A stretch of 64,000 nucleotides of DNA, taken from Metellina segmentata (Eukaryota > Arthropoda > Arachnida > Araneae > Tetragnathidae). The notes under the pieces were generated by a model. The model saw only the letters and a program-made list of their open reading frames with translations. It did not search any database and was not told where the DNA came from. The stretch spans positions 67,152,998 to 67,216,997 of the forward strand of contig OX375876.1 of the NCBI GenBank assembly GCA_947359465.1. Reading direction: 5' to 3'. The translations under genes and the position numbers were made by a program. This document shows, in pieces, positions 42,241 to 54,289 of the stretch; the first letter of the stretch is position 1; each line of letters opens with the position of its first letter.

Positions 42241-44485
42241 AAGGGATTCAAATGCTTTATCTAGATTGTGAAGTGAGGATCTTAAGAGCATGCAATTTCC
42301 TAATGGTAAAAAATTTTCCCTTATAGAGACCATTAAAATAGCCTTATACACTTGGAGTATGGTCAATGTAGCACAAGAGTCTAAATCAATATCAATAAAA
42401 CTTTCCTTGTGTGTTTAATTCTGTTACTTGACCTTTTCTATCTTGTTTGACGCAGATTGTTCAATTATGATCCTTTCACCATAAAACTCAATCGAACCAA
42501 CCAAGTTTAAAAAAAATATCCTCGTTGACGTTCTTGCCCTCATGAGAAGTTGCCAAATTAATCGAGGTTGATAAATAACAGAAAGTATCACCTTTTGTTG
42601 ATTAATATTAACCTTGTTAAAATAGTGGAAAAGTGGAAAAAGTACACCCATTAAAGAATTATGAATGTATTTTATTTAAGCAAAATCAGCCCTGACTTGA
42701 GCTATTCTTTTTTTGCTTAGTTTAAGTTCACAGTTACTTATTTTTGGTGATATTTAATCCAAAAGGATGCCAAATAATAAGATTGTTTAAATTACGATTT
42801 AAGTTTTTTTATGAAAATTTTATCGATTGACTAACATTTTTCAATAACTATCGATAAATTTGATAAGAAGTGACATTGTTTTAATAATTTCTGTAAATAA
42901 TTGTTAAAATATAAATGAAATTATGATTTGGAGCCGCTTGGAACTGGAAGAAGCACTTGGAATAATTTGCGCAAAATTAATACCCCTGATTAGATATTTT
43001 TATTACAATTAAAAATTACATCTCCGTATAGATCATAAAATGGATAAGCGCTACAGTTTTTATAGAAAATATTATAAGTTTGATAATGCATAACTTATTA
43101 AATTAAGTAATACATTATCAAACAAGTAAGACACATACGGCAATAATTTATATTATTTAAATTATCTTCAGCTATTTAAAAAGTGATAGAAAACGCACAA
43201 AGTTCAAAAAGAATTTTCTCCTCGGCACCATGCCAAAAAGCTCAAATTTTTATATCCACTGTTTCGGAGAAAACGCATTTAAGTGTTGACGCTTAAAGAA
43301 TTGTGTGTATCTTGTGTTATTCTAGTACGACGTTAATTAAAAATTACCAAATTGTTTAAATTTTTTTTTAAATTGGGAAGTGTGGTCATCGATTTAGGTT
43401 ATGAGGTTCAGTTCCCCGTTCTGACTTGACAAATTGTAAAACATAAAATAACAGACCTGAAAATGCATTTCGGTGAAAGAAAATGTAAATAGATGTAGCA
43501 AAAAGAATTAGAGTCGTTCCTGTGATGGTAACAATTTTTGTTAAAATGGGAGACTCGAATTGAGGAGACTCTTTTTTTGTGACCACACTAAAATAATCGT
43601 ATACGCTCGGATAATAGTTTTCGTAATATCATTTCTCGAAGTTTTTAGGAGAATCTTAAGAGAAATTACGAATTACAGACAGAGTATGTTCAACGATCTT
43701 GCGAGCCTAATTTGTAATATCGCTTCCCTGCTGCAATACTTCAAAACTATAAAACGAGTTCCTAGTTTTATATATGTTGAAAAATTGAATACATGTTTCT
43801 TCATTCGGCAATACTGCCACAACTAATCGATATCAGTAAATGGCAGTCATGGTCATTTCGCAACATGCAGAAGCATGTATTTAGTCCTTCCACGCACATG
43901 AAGTTAGAGATTCATTTTTGAATTATGGAAATATTGCAGTTAGGATGTGAAATTTTCAATATGGTTACCATGTTTCTGTGACATACGTAGTAACGGGACA
44001 CACAAATTATGCTGAATTATTTCTGAAGATAATATTTGTGGGGATAAACTGACATACCGTTTCGACAGACGTTCTTTACAATTCTGTACGACGTGGCCAG
44101 CTGCAAGGAACTTCACAAACTCTTTATAGGATTTTGCAACAAAATTTCCTAAGATTTCGCCATTTCTAGCATTTCATTGATCGACCCACTTCTTGCCTGC
44201 TAACAAAAATGTTCCGGTTTCACACAGCTGGTGAAGCGAACGCTAAATTGCTTGAAGATGCGACACGCGTAATGGGACAGCGTTCTAGGTACCATCTTTA
44301 CGTAGTTCTTCCATTTCCATTGACAACCCCATATGTTAACTGAATACTTGCCATTTCAGAATTCGTGTATGTTTCATCAACTGCAAAATTCCCGTTGCGA
44401 ATGACGAAAAACAACGTGCCACAGGCTTTCCATATAGCGCCCTCTATAGCTTCCTCCCAACAGTTTATGTAAGTATTTATTTTCC
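42241..44485. other. No supported gene
   Basis: Frames at 42424-42651, 43386-43586 and 43560-43826 have no recognisable domain. A possible SINE 1 tail remnant (GTGTTATTCTAGTACGACGT) sits at 43315-43335. The segment 43980-44480 is somewhat GC-richer and may be an unidentified repeat. Confidence 0.45.
43078..43123. repeat. 20-bp-arm hairpin
   Basis: GTTTGATAATGCATAACTTA and TAAGTAATACATTATCAAAC are inverted copies with a 6-nt loop and two mismatches. Confidence 0.9.
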
Positions 44486-44795
44486 GTCATAGTAGCGAAA
44501 CACAACGGGCTACTGACAATGGTCTGGGAACCGAAGCAAAGGGAGAGATTCGAGGACAGTACCACGTAATTTTGAACCACGCTCAGATGACGAAGTCATA
44601 CCTAATATTACCAATCACCACACTTCCACAACACGTTAACGTGAGGACATTTGAGGTCCAGACAGATTTAACGGGCACCCCCACCCCCCCTCCTGAACAC
44701 AATGGTCTTTGGTAAGATTCGAACTTGCAACATTTCGGTTTATCGGTTATGTTATTCTTCCGACCGAGCAACAGCACCCCACAATAGTTGTGGAT
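44486..44795 (-). repeat. SINE family 1 with tRNA-derived head, minus strand
   Basis: The tail reads GTAGCGAAACACAACGGGCT, then ACCACGTAATTTTGAACCAC, ACACTTCCACAACACG, CGTGAGGACATTTGAGGTCC and CAGATTTAACGGGCACC. On the minus strand the head shows a B box, AAGTTCGAATCTT, near 44725 and an A-box region, GTTGCTCGGTCGG, near 44770. It is full length or nearly so. The frames at 44377-44917 are shadows. Confidence 0.92.
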
Positions 44796-45679
44796 ACACA
44801 TTCTTTAAAAAAAGTGTTGATTTTGATTTTACCCATCAAAGTGTGCAAGGGAATTTCAAATCATCCTGTATAATTAGATCAATTTTAGAGACTATTTCTA
44901 GGTATATAAGTCCTTAGAATAATTTTCGATTTAAGGTTGTCAAGAAGCATAACAATCAGAAACGATCCAACTCAGCGCTCTGTCTTTGATTTTAATTAAG
45001 GAGAGAGAGGTATGTAGAATAATCTCGAACGTCTTGTATACTACCTCAGCAACAGGTGGTTTACCACCATGTAACACGAATTAAAGCATCGCATAACTTT
45101 TTAGTTTATACTTAGATCGGTCCTTTTTACATGCATTTGCTATTCAACGAATTCGACAAACGTACACTTTTCTCACTGCTTTCTACGAAGAAACAAGACA
45201 GCAAACGAACTGCAATTTACAAACATGGAATATATTTGTTACCAAAACACGAACACGGAAATTTTACCGGAAAACTAACCCAAATGCGCGTTTTCAATTC
45301 AGCGTACCAGAATAGAAAAATTACTTACATCGTTCATTTGAATGCACCGAGTCTATTCCTCCCCAGTATTCACGATCCAAAATAAATTGCCTTTGAGTGT
45401 TTTGCATTGAATATTTTCTTCCCTTACGTAGTCGGCATTTTTTGGGCCTCCTGCTCAAGTAAATTCGGGGAGCTGATGTAGGGGAATGGTTTCAGGATAC
45501 TTGAAACAGAAAAAATAAGCTCCTTCATTTACATTCTGCTTCTGAAATGTGTAGCAACACTGCCTCAAGATCTCTTGAGATAGGATTGGTGACACCTTTG
45601 GTGTCGGGGCAGTTATCGTAAAATCTGCTGTATCGATTATTCAGCTATAATGTTTTACATTAAGTTGAAGATCATGAAA
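44796..45679. other. No supported feature
   Basis: A frame at 45131-45385 has no recognisable domain. GGTGACACCTTTGGTGTC at 45588 forms a small hairpin. Nothing else is recognised. Confidence 0.5.
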
Positions 45680-46162
45680 GTGTTTCTGATCTATATTTAC
45701 GTAGAAACAAGCGTTGGGTTGTTGTTTCTCATGCCTACACTGGCAGACCAGAGGAGTGCCAGGCCCGTCGAAGACGGCAAGAGGCGAAGGGGGTGCGCCT
45801 TCCATGTTATTGAGCCCCATTGGGAGGAAGTCCGACTTTGCTCGACATACATGGCACATCCGTTTTACAGGAAGGTCCCTTTCATACATCCATTCACTCA
45901 CACATATCGTAATTTAGATCCCAATCAGAGGCCGATAACCCCCTGATCAGGTACCCCAGAGGTATTGATTTGGTATGGGAACATGGGGGACTTTGTGACC
46001 ACGACCTATTTAACGTGCCCCAGTCACCATTAGTGAACACGACGTTCTTTAGGCAGGTCGAAGCGCCGATCTTGCAATCATCAGAATTGCAGGCTCCGCC
46101 AAGGACAGAACCCACAACCCTTAAGCCCGACGCTCTACAAGCGTTGGGTTCATGTATCAATT
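45680..46162 (-). repeat. Long GC-rich tRNA-derived SINE (family 3), minus strand
   Basis: On the minus strand from about 46150 the head reads CGCTTGTAGAGCGTCGGG (A-box region) then TTAAGGGTTGTGGGTTCTGT (B box GGGTTGTGGGTTC), as in tRNA genes. The GC-rich body of about 400 bp continues to near 45690 and includes GGGGCACGTTAAATAGGTCG and ATGGGGCTCAATAACATGG. It is open in several frames on both strands (45641-46164), which reflects GC content, not a gene. The GGCACGTTAAATAGGTCGTG block recalls a SINE 1 motif, so the families may share modules. Confidence 0.72.
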
Positions 46163-46194
46163 GAAATGAGCGTTTTAGTTATTCTTCCCTTTAG

Positions 46195-46345
46195 ATTAAA
46201 GGTTCACGTCGGTGTGGTAGTTTGGATAGTGGGTTGCTAGCTCCGGTGTAGGCATCGTCTTCTGACACTGGCATGATCTCCTCCATTTGTTGTCCATTGT
46301 GTTGCTCCAGAGAGATGTTAACTATCGACTGACCTTTCGATTAAA
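46195..46345 (+). repeat. SINE family 1 body fragment
   Basis: TTCACGTCGGTGTGGTAGTT, TGGATAGTGGGTTGCTAGCTC, GCATCGTCTTCTGACACTGG and TCCATTGTGTTGCTCCAGAG match the SINE 1 body and tail. The head is missing. Confidence 0.82.
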
Positions 46346-47689
46346 ATTGTGATATGGAAGAGTTGTTTCGATGATTACCTCTTTAACCACTATTCGGATT
46401 TTGCGTGTTGTAGTAACATACTTTATATCGTTGAATTCTGCATAAATGTATCATTTATCGATCTAAAAGCAATTTCTAACAATCTAAATGCAGCCACCGC
46501 TACATTGCCTGTCTTCAATAGATAGCTGTGGGGCTTTTAGGTTATTGACAGGGATTGATTGCCTGGTCAAGCACTTACATCGTTTTGGAATCGATGGTAG
46601 CTTGACCTATTCAGAGGGATGGTTGATATGGACTGTGATTGCCATTCGGAATATTCGGCGTTATCAGAGGAAGGCTTTTATATACGCTATAGGAAGGCTA
46701 GTGAGCGTTTGAAGAAGCTGGTCATTAGGAGATGGGGTTCATCTTTTTGCTACATTTTCTATATGCTCTAACTCCGTGTGTCACTATGTAAACATGTGGT
46801 CAATAGAGGAATTTGTCTTTGTGCTTTTGAAGAAAAAACATTGTATTACAAAGGGTTGTGCACAACAGACGCAATACATGAGATCGTTTATGATTTTGGT
46901 ATTAATATATGATTTTTAAATTGATCATGGTTCAAATATGATTATGCATAAAAATAACGAGTTAAAAGTATTTAATTATTTTGTTCTCGCGTATAAAAAT
47001 TTAGAATTTATAATATTTATTCACCTTAAATTTACATGAATTAAAATACATTTCTCAAAACCATATCGAAACAAAAAATTAATACATTTCTTAATTATTT
47101 GACCTGAAGGTCAATATTAAAGAAACGTACTTAAAATTTTTACTTACAAATGCATTTAAACATACGTATTTTAAAAATATATATAATAGCTAGTTGGTAT
47201 TGTTATGATCTTTTCCTAGCTTTTTTTAGGCATAGAGAATATTTAATACTAGCTATAATGATAACTAAGAATAATCTAACTACTAACTGTCGTCTTAACA
47301 TGTCCTGGGTTCCAATTCTATCCCAACATTGATGTACGAATTAGTCGGAATTACCATCATGTCGTAAGTGGTTTTTTTTTCAATTAGTTCTATTGGGAAA
47401 AAAAAAGCAGCGATATATATAAACATAAACTTAAATCAGAGATGGAAAAACGACACACATAAACAATTATATATCACGTTAAACAAAGTCATGGTATAAT
47501 AACTACAAACGAAAGCAGTATTGTGACGCAAGGATAAGAAGATATTTTATAGTGTATATCACCTGCTTTTTCATGGATGCAGCCTACTAGCTAATGTGGA
47601 CTTCTGTTTGACGAAGAAAAAATGTTACTTATGTTGTTGTACCATGCTAGTTTAGTCATTTTATTATCCATTGAAAAATCATTATACAT
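46346..47689. other. No supported feature
   Basis: Frames at 46488-46712 and 47150-47332 show no recognisable domain. No repeat family is identified. Confidence 0.5.
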
Positions 47690-47906
47690 GTAGTTGTTTG
47701 GATTTGGTTAATAATGCAAGGACCATATATGACCTCAAACGCTAGATAAACAAGATCAAGGTATAATCACATAGACATACGAATATTTTTTCTGACGCAT
47801 TAGAGAAAGAAATCCAGGGTAAGTTATAGGAATAGAACATGCACTTCCTACATATCGCAGATAGCTAGCGCAGTAGGCAAAAACCACTAAGCTACGGCGG
47901 CTCCGA
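47690..47906 (-). repeat. SINE family 2 with tRNA-derived head, minus strand
   Basis: On the minus strand from 47906 the head reads GCCGTAGCTTAGTGGTTTTT, containing a textbook A box TAGCTTAGTGG, followed about 40 bp later by the B-box-like TGTTCTATTCC. The body contains GTTTGAGGTCATATATGGTC and CTTGCATTATTAACC, matching the SINE 2 core (CTTGGCCATATATAGCCCTT) at 61460 and 62555. It is a non-coding retroposon. Confidence 0.78.
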
Positions 47907-48234
47907 AAGAATCATGACAGCTAAGCGATTTTGAATAAGATTTAAGAAATTCTATAACTGTATTAAAATTTAGTAGTGTACGTATTTCTGAACTTGGTAA
48001 CATGTATAATTCTTGTGTTTGTGAGATATAAGTATAGTGAAATGTAAGATTATGAAATATAATTTTTTTTAAAATTTGAATTCCATTAAATGGTTTTATT
48101 AGTAGTTGGTCAGACATCTTTTTGCTACATGAGGGACAAATTATAGAGTTTCGGGAAAAACATGAAAAGCAATTGAATGTAATCATGATACCATCCAAGG
48201 CAGCTGAAACTGTAGTGATTATAATTTTTCCCTT
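47887..48234 (-). other. Unrecognised ~110-codon open frame, probably chance
   Basis: On the minus strand a frame open from about 48234 to the stop at 47887 reads IIITTVSAALDGIMITFNCF, SCFSRNSIICPSCSKKM and onward. It begins hydrophobic and has a C-x2-C, C-x2-C arrangement. Its last codons overlap the SINE 2 head. I do not recognise a family, and a frame of this length is expected by chance in 64 kb, so I do not call a gene. Confidence 0.15.
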
Positions 48235-48888
48235 GTCCTACTATATTAGTAAAAGTAAATTTGAGATAATTATTTTAAGAATTTGAATAAATTCTTAATT
48301 TTATTTTCAATTAAGTAATTTTACATGGCATTTAGTAAATTAAAATGATGAGTAAACTCACCCTCATTTAAAAAGATCTATCTAAATGTTGTATTAATAC
48401 TGAATTTAAAATAATTTTTAAATGTGTGACTTTACTAAATTAACAAGATGTAGTGTTGAAAACATTTTGGAGGCAAATATATAAATTAATATTGCTTATT
48501 TTTATTTTATCCTTTTTACAAGTCATGTAAAAAGATATCAAATCCAATACAAATGTTCAGTATTCTTCGAAGAGATTATTAATGTTACCGCTAAAGCTCG
48601 AAAGCAGTTAATGTGTACATTATATAGCTAATCTGTAGATTAACTGATTTGCTTCATTAACAAACGGAATAGAGAGTTTTCCCGCATTTAACCTAGGTAA
48701 TGTGCACAATAACGGCTTCCGTATCGTTGAAGTTCATAAGTTTGTTCCTCTCATTTCCTTTCCCTACACCTTAAATCTTTCAATGCACTTAGAATTTGGT
48801 TTCGCCTGTTTCACTCATTTCCTTTCCCTACTTTTATAAACTTGGTACTAAAACGAGTGTTTTAAAACAATTATATGCAAAATTTTAA
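48235..48888. other. No supported feature
   Basis: AT-rich. A block GCTAATCTGTAGATTAACTG at 48629 is partly repeated as GGTAATCTGTAGAATAACTG at 49879, on either side of the cysteine-rich fragment. Confidence 0.45.
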
Positions 48889-49113
48889 TTCAGTGTTTAC
48901 AAAGAGAGATTTTTAAAGAAAGAAGATGTCCCTGCTGTAGAAATATATTTACTTCAAACAGCAATAAAACAATCCCTTGGTACTGGGCAGGGTTTCAGAA
49001 AATGTGACTGCAAATCTAAATGTACCACAAATAGGTGTGCTTGTTGTAAAAACCAACTGCTATGTAATTCAAAGTGTCACCAATCTTTAGATTGCAATAA
49101 TAAGAAAGCATAA
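48889..49113 (+). pseudogene. Cysteine-rich carboxyl-terminal fragment of a transposon-type protein
   Basis: The frame has no start codon and reads FSVYKERFLKKEDVPAV then TAIKQSLGTGQGFRKCDCKS, KCTTNRCACCKNQLLCNSKC and HQSLDCNNKKA, ending at TAA 49111-49113. The ordered cysteines (CDC-KC-RCACC-LC-KCH-DC) match the cysteine-rich tail found at the end of integrase-bearing transposon proteins and of the vertebrate KRBA2-type genes derived from them (GTGQG-CNCK-C-RCKC-LCNSKCH). Nothing of the integrase core was found upstream, where a TAA at 48886 closes the frame. It is a truncated relic of 74 codons; which element class it came from is inference. Confidence 0.75.
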
Positions 49114-52097
49114 TTTTATCATATGATTTGCAAAATCATTTCCTTAACTGTAATAACATTTTAAACCGTTTGATTCTTTCTATCACAGTTTTTAATTTAT
49201 TAATGATTGATTCTATCCACTAATTTGTTGGTTTTTTGATTGTATTAACTTGATTCTTTTCTATCGAAAAATAAATAAATAACATTACGTTAAATTATTT
49301 GATTTCAAAATATCATTTGATTGCATTGGTCATTTGAAATTTTTTTCTGTGATATCATTGGTTCATTTATTTGTATTTCTACAGATGTGCAATTTTTATT
49401 CTATTGTAATATTTTTCGCGAAAGGTTTAGAGTTTTGTATTTTGCCATTTGTGGAATTTTCGTTTTTTAGTATTTTTTCCCGGAACAGTTCCGATTGACG
49501 TATCAAGTTGTATTGTTTCTTGCTTATTTTAGTTTAAAAATCTTTTTATTTTCAAACTGCCTACTGTATTTAGTATAATTGATAAGTTTCAGGGTATTCT
49601 TACCCAACATTCACAGCTTAGTTTTTCTGGTGGTTCGCAAATGTGTTTAAACTTACTACTTTTTGCGAAATTTTTTAAAAATTTACCTTTCAAAACGTTC
49701 TTAAATGTGTTTTTAAGCTTTCATTTTCCTTTGTAGAAAGAAAAATATTTTTGTAAGAAAAAAAGAGTTTTGATATACTTATTTTCTTGGCGAGAAGTTC
49801 GCCAAAAAAACTCGCCAAGGCCGTTGCTACCGCTCATAAACGTAGACTGTAGCTGCACCTTAATCTGCACAATATCTAGGTAATCTGTAGAATAACTGAT
49901 TAATGCACTTTAGAGGTAAAATATGTTAATGTCTAAGTTATTCCCAATCTTTTCTGTAAATAAATAAAATAAAATAAAATAAGCACAACATAAGTTAAGA
50001 AGGAATTTATTTCAAGCCTTACTTCCATTTTTCTTCTAGTTTTCGGTTTTGATAAATATATCCCTTCCAGCTCATGGAAAGATTTCATTATTTATACTTC
50101 TTAACCTTTACCATACATCAGTGTACTTTTTATTATTGGCTATCTTTCTCTTCCATTATATGTACTGTTATATATGTGTATCAGGAGTACGATATATCAA
50201 TCTAACCTGAAAACAATTTTTATACTTATTATTTTACAGCTTAATAGAGTACGAAGATATATTTTCTTGAAATGTTTACCACAGCTGTTATTCTTTTTTA
50301 CAAGCTTGATATATTCATTCCAACGCAAAGGGAATACAGCATTAAAAAACTATAGCTAATTTTCTTGTTATTTGTGTGTAAAATTTTATTTCCTATATTT
50401 GTAGAGACGTCTGTAAATACAAACTAAATAATTTATGTAACATTATAATAGAAAATAGAATAACTAAAAAATTGTCATGGCATTTATAAAACGAATTAAA
50501 ATGAAATTTGATAACGAAAACTAATTGTATTATTGAGCTTTCCAATAATTTTTAAGGGTTGTCTCAACAGTTTTCTTGAAAATATTTTTAAATATTTAAA
50601 GAGTTATAATTATAAAAACTATGCCTCCAATATGGAAAATTGGTCATATGCGTTTGTCTGCCACCTAATATGTCTCAGGCTCGATGTGTTGGCAGTAGTT
50701 CATATTAGGAGTATCGTTGAGTACCTACAAGTTCGCCTTCATAAATATCAAAATTTATGCAGCAGAACGAGGAAAAGATTAGTAGTCAGGCATTAAGCAT
50801 AAAAATAAATGTAAAATAAAAAATATATTAATATAATACAATAACCAGACAGAAAAAGTATCATGTATTTGAGAAAACCTATTTAAATAAAATCATGTGC
50901 TGAAAATTCATTACATTATGAATGTTGGAATATTTTCTATAAGGTTAGTTTTAGCATATTTTCTCGAAAATATTTAAATTACAATCGCTATTTTTTAACC
51001 TTTCTTCTTTCTGATTTCCTTGCCATTAAATAAAAGATGGTATAACTTTTTAGCTTAAACCATAATATGCGTATTACTTTTATCAAGTCAAAAAATCCTA
51101 TGTGCAAATGTGTGTGTGTATATACAATATACTTACCAGATACAATCATATATTACATGCATTTTTAATGGGTGTTTAATTGTATATTCAAGTATATGAT
51201 ACGAATATTTTAAAATAGAAAATATATTCGCTGAGAAATATGATATGATGGCATTTGGACGTGTTGAAGTTTATCGTTGTGAATTTTATAGGCGATGAAA
51301 GAGATATGCTACCCAATAAATCATATGTCATCGGGTAACCAATTCATAAAGTTTTCGCTGACGCTGTTTTTGAAAGAGATGTTGGGGTCTTTTAAATATT
51401 TGACAGAGATAAATAAATATTCGAATGCAAAATTGAACCCGTCTAAATAAATATATCTTTTTATCAAGAAAAGTCGAACAATTTGAAAAGACTAATGCCC
51501 CACCAAGAAAGAGAATTCTACAAACTATTTTTCAAACTGCCATAGATGGTTTTGATAATTTTTTCTGACTTTCTTGTAGTTTATTTTAAATCTGGGCAGG
51601 AACTTGAAAAATTTTATAGTTGGTCTTAATTGTTCAGAAATTATTCAATGTTGTTTTGGTTTATGAATGATATCCAGATTGCATTTCTTGTGGAAGTAAA
51701 TTCTAACCGATTGTTTGAGGTATATTGATATTTATACACATGGAATTTAGTAATTGGGGTAAAATTTGTATTGCGTAAGAATCCCGTAAATTTCGATACA
51801 AAGACCGTCTTGTACGTGGAGACTGGAGTACTTTAAATCTCTCATGGATTCAAAAATCCTCACGTCAGTGTGGTGTAGAAATTTGTTTAATTCTTACACA
51901 ATATAAATGTATTGATGCACAGATTACGCAACACAAACAGTGTTAATGCGATAAAACATATTAAAGCTATAAATTCTGAACTATTAAAAATTATTCACTG
52001 TTTTATGACGCGAATAAAACTGTAGGAAACAACACTCACTCATAAAATGAGGATGCAGAAGATAGAAGTCTTTGGTTAAAACGATTGCAACTAAATA
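49114..52097. other. Long AT-rich stretch, nothing recognised
   Basis: The frames at 50174-50359 and 50533-50796 have no recognisable domain. A GC-containing inverted repeat, CTTGGCGAG with CTCGCCAAG, occurs at 49788-49822. No mobile element could be delimited. Confidence 0.5.
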
Positions 52098-53226
52098 CTA
52101 TACACTAGGGATGCGACATCGATGTCGATGTTTTTAAAACATCGATGTTTTATTAAAAACATCGATGTATTTACCATCGATGTACTGGAGACGATATTTT
52201 TTAACATCGATATTTATACATGTCGATGTTTTAACGTTATCGATGTTTTATTTTTAAATGAAAAAAGTACCATAGTAAAAATTTAAAAAATAACAAAGTA
52301 GCATAATTTTTATAATCCGTAAATTGAACATACTTTTAGTACAAATTAGCCAAGGGTGAAGGGTTTGAAAAGTAGGGATGCGATATCGATGTCGTTATTT
52401 TCAAAACATCAATGTTTTGTAAGAAACATTGATGTATTTACCATCGATGTATTGGAGACGATGTTTGTTTAACATCGATGTTCAAACATTGTTGATGGTT
52501 TTGTATTGTCGCGGGTTTATTTTTGAAGGACAAAAGCACCATAGTATAATATTAAGAAAAATAACCGCGCAACTAAGTATTTGTCAGTGATGTTGACATT
52601 TATCCCATCAGAAAGAGTTTTTGCCTAACTGGTGGGATAGTTAGTGAACAAAGGAGTCGGTTTAACTTGGGGAAAGTTAACAAACTTCATTTTTTACAAA
52701 CTGTAAATAACAAATATTGAAGCATATACTAATTATAAGACTCAATGTTTTTATATTTAAATTAAATAAAATATAAGTTTGTGTTTCCCCCTATAAGTTG
52801 ATAAATAATTAATAATAACTAACAATAATTATACTTTTAGTTAGTAGTACCAATGTCAAATTGTTGTAAATATTATTTTCTTTTATATTATTCAGTTCAA
52901 AAACAAAAAATTTGTTAATTGTTCTTTTTTTATTTTAAATATTTTTGACTTTGCTTTTACAGTTAAAAAAAGTCTTACTTATTAATTATTAAACACATCA
53001 AAGGACAAATTAAATCTTCCCCCGACGAACATTAATGTTTGAGGCTGCTAAATCCGATTTAAGAAATGGGGGAAAAAGTTTAAATACACTGATGTTAAAA
53101 TCATTGATGTTTAAAAACATCGATGGTTTTGGGGCGATCTATTATCAACATCGATGTTTTAACTTTGAACATCGATGTTTCAAAACATCAATGTTTTGCT
53201 GTCGATGTCGTATCATTACTCTACAC
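52098..53226 (+). mobile_element. CATCGATG-rich hAT element remnant, larger relative of the 13.3-kb MITE
   Basis: The element at 52106-53218 starts TAGGGATGCGACATCGATGT and ends GTCGATGTCGTATCATTA, an inverted match. It is flanked by CTATACAC (52098-52105) and CTCTACAC (53219-53226), a 7-of-8 match to an 8-bp duplication. Arrays of AACATCGATGTTTT palindromes lie at both ends and an extra internal end motif is at 52374 (GTAGGGATGCGATATCG). The centre has a hAT transposase tail on the plus strand. At 1.1 kb it is internally deleted. Confidence 0.88.
52590..52715 (+). pseudogene. hAT transposase dimerisation-domain remnant
   Basis: One frame reads LTFIPSERVFA. After a single-base shift the text continues LTGGIVSEQRSRFNLGKVNK and LHFLQTVNNK. 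This corresponds to the carboxyl-terminal hAT dimerisation motif SERLFS-AG-IV-KRN-L-VN-L-FL. The rest of the transposase, including the DDE core and BED finger, is gone. It is short, frameshifted and clearly inactive, but it ties the CATCGATG family to the hAT superfamily independently of the target-site duplications. Confidence 0.83.
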
Positions 53227-53957
53227 TACGTAAAAACCTGTTTCGTGACTTTCTTACTAAGAGAAAAACCAACTCTAAGCTGCAGATATTTTTCTTATTG
53301 TAAAGAACTATTTTCGGTGAATTTGCCATCATCAGTTATTTTATTGAATATTTCTAAGATTTATAAGAAATTTTTTTAAATTGGCTTCAGAAACCATGGA
53401 ATAAAAATATTTCTACAAGAAAAAGAAAATTTTATATTTACCTTTTGGGCGCAAAAATTTCTATTCCGTACGTTTCACAGAAATATCGTTTTGCTGTCCC
53501 TTGAAAAAGTACCTTTTTATTTTCCTCAATGCGTAACATTTTCCAGCCTGCTAACATTAAAGTAGAATTTTGTAAAATCGAAAAATAATGAAAGAACTTC
53601 TAGTTTGAAAGACACGCAAAAGCAGTATCGAAATTTCATTTTTTTTGCAAAATAAGATAAACGATATACTTCTGTTTCGTAGTAATCACTTGCGTATTAG
53701 AACCGTCAGAAATATTCGTAGACAACGTAAGGAGACATTGCTTTTTTTGTGTTCAAATACATGTAAAATTTTTTATTTCCAGAGTATATTTTCCTTTAAT
53801 ACTTCTCAACGTCGTATTTATATCAGTTACTGGTGAAAATATTCGGATATGCTCTGGCAAATATAAGTTGATATGAATTGCAATTATATGGAAACGTTAA
53901 AATTTTCTGTTCGCGTAAGTCTAACTAGAATTTGTTTCACAAGTGATGTACTATATT
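53227..53957. other. No supported feature
   Basis: No gene or repeat is recognised. Confidence 0.5.
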
Positions 53958-54152
53958 AAGGTTCGGCATGTTGACGCAGTGTGGAAGTGTGGAGAGGGGT
54001 GACATCTGAGGTGTTTACCTCGACATCTGACGATAGATCAAATTTACGACATGTTGTCTTTTTATCTTCTTCCTCGGAATAGATCTCGCACCGTACCAGT
54101 TGCTCATTGTGTTGCTTCAGTGCAACGTAAATAGAAGTACTAACCAATCATT
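53958..54152 (+). repeat. SINE family 1 body fragment
   Basis: GTGTGGAAGTGTGGAGAGG, GACATCTGAGGTGTTTACCTC, CAGTTGCTCATTGTGTTGCT and TCAGTGCAACGTAAATAG match the SINE 1 body and tail in forward orientation. The head is missing. Confidence 0.85.
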
Positions 54153-54289
54153 TTGGAAAAGTTACTAACAGAAAGCGAGGCAAATAGTTATTTAAATAAA
54201 GCTAAAAGGGGAATTTCCTAAAATTTTAAATGAAAATTATAAAACTAAAGTCATACATCTTTAGTTCAATCCATATTTCGATTTACGGA

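Noticed and set aside
43560..43826. 88-codon plus-strand frame
   Set aside because: It starts at a non-ATG codon and has no domain or homologue I recognise.
43980..44480. Possible transposase fragment
   Set aside because: Three-frame reading gave no consistent motif; the block may be repeat-derived but cannot be assigned.
45641..46164. Several 64-98 codon frames on both strands
   Set aside because: They overlap each other on opposite strands inside the GC-rich SINE 3 and are explained by composition.
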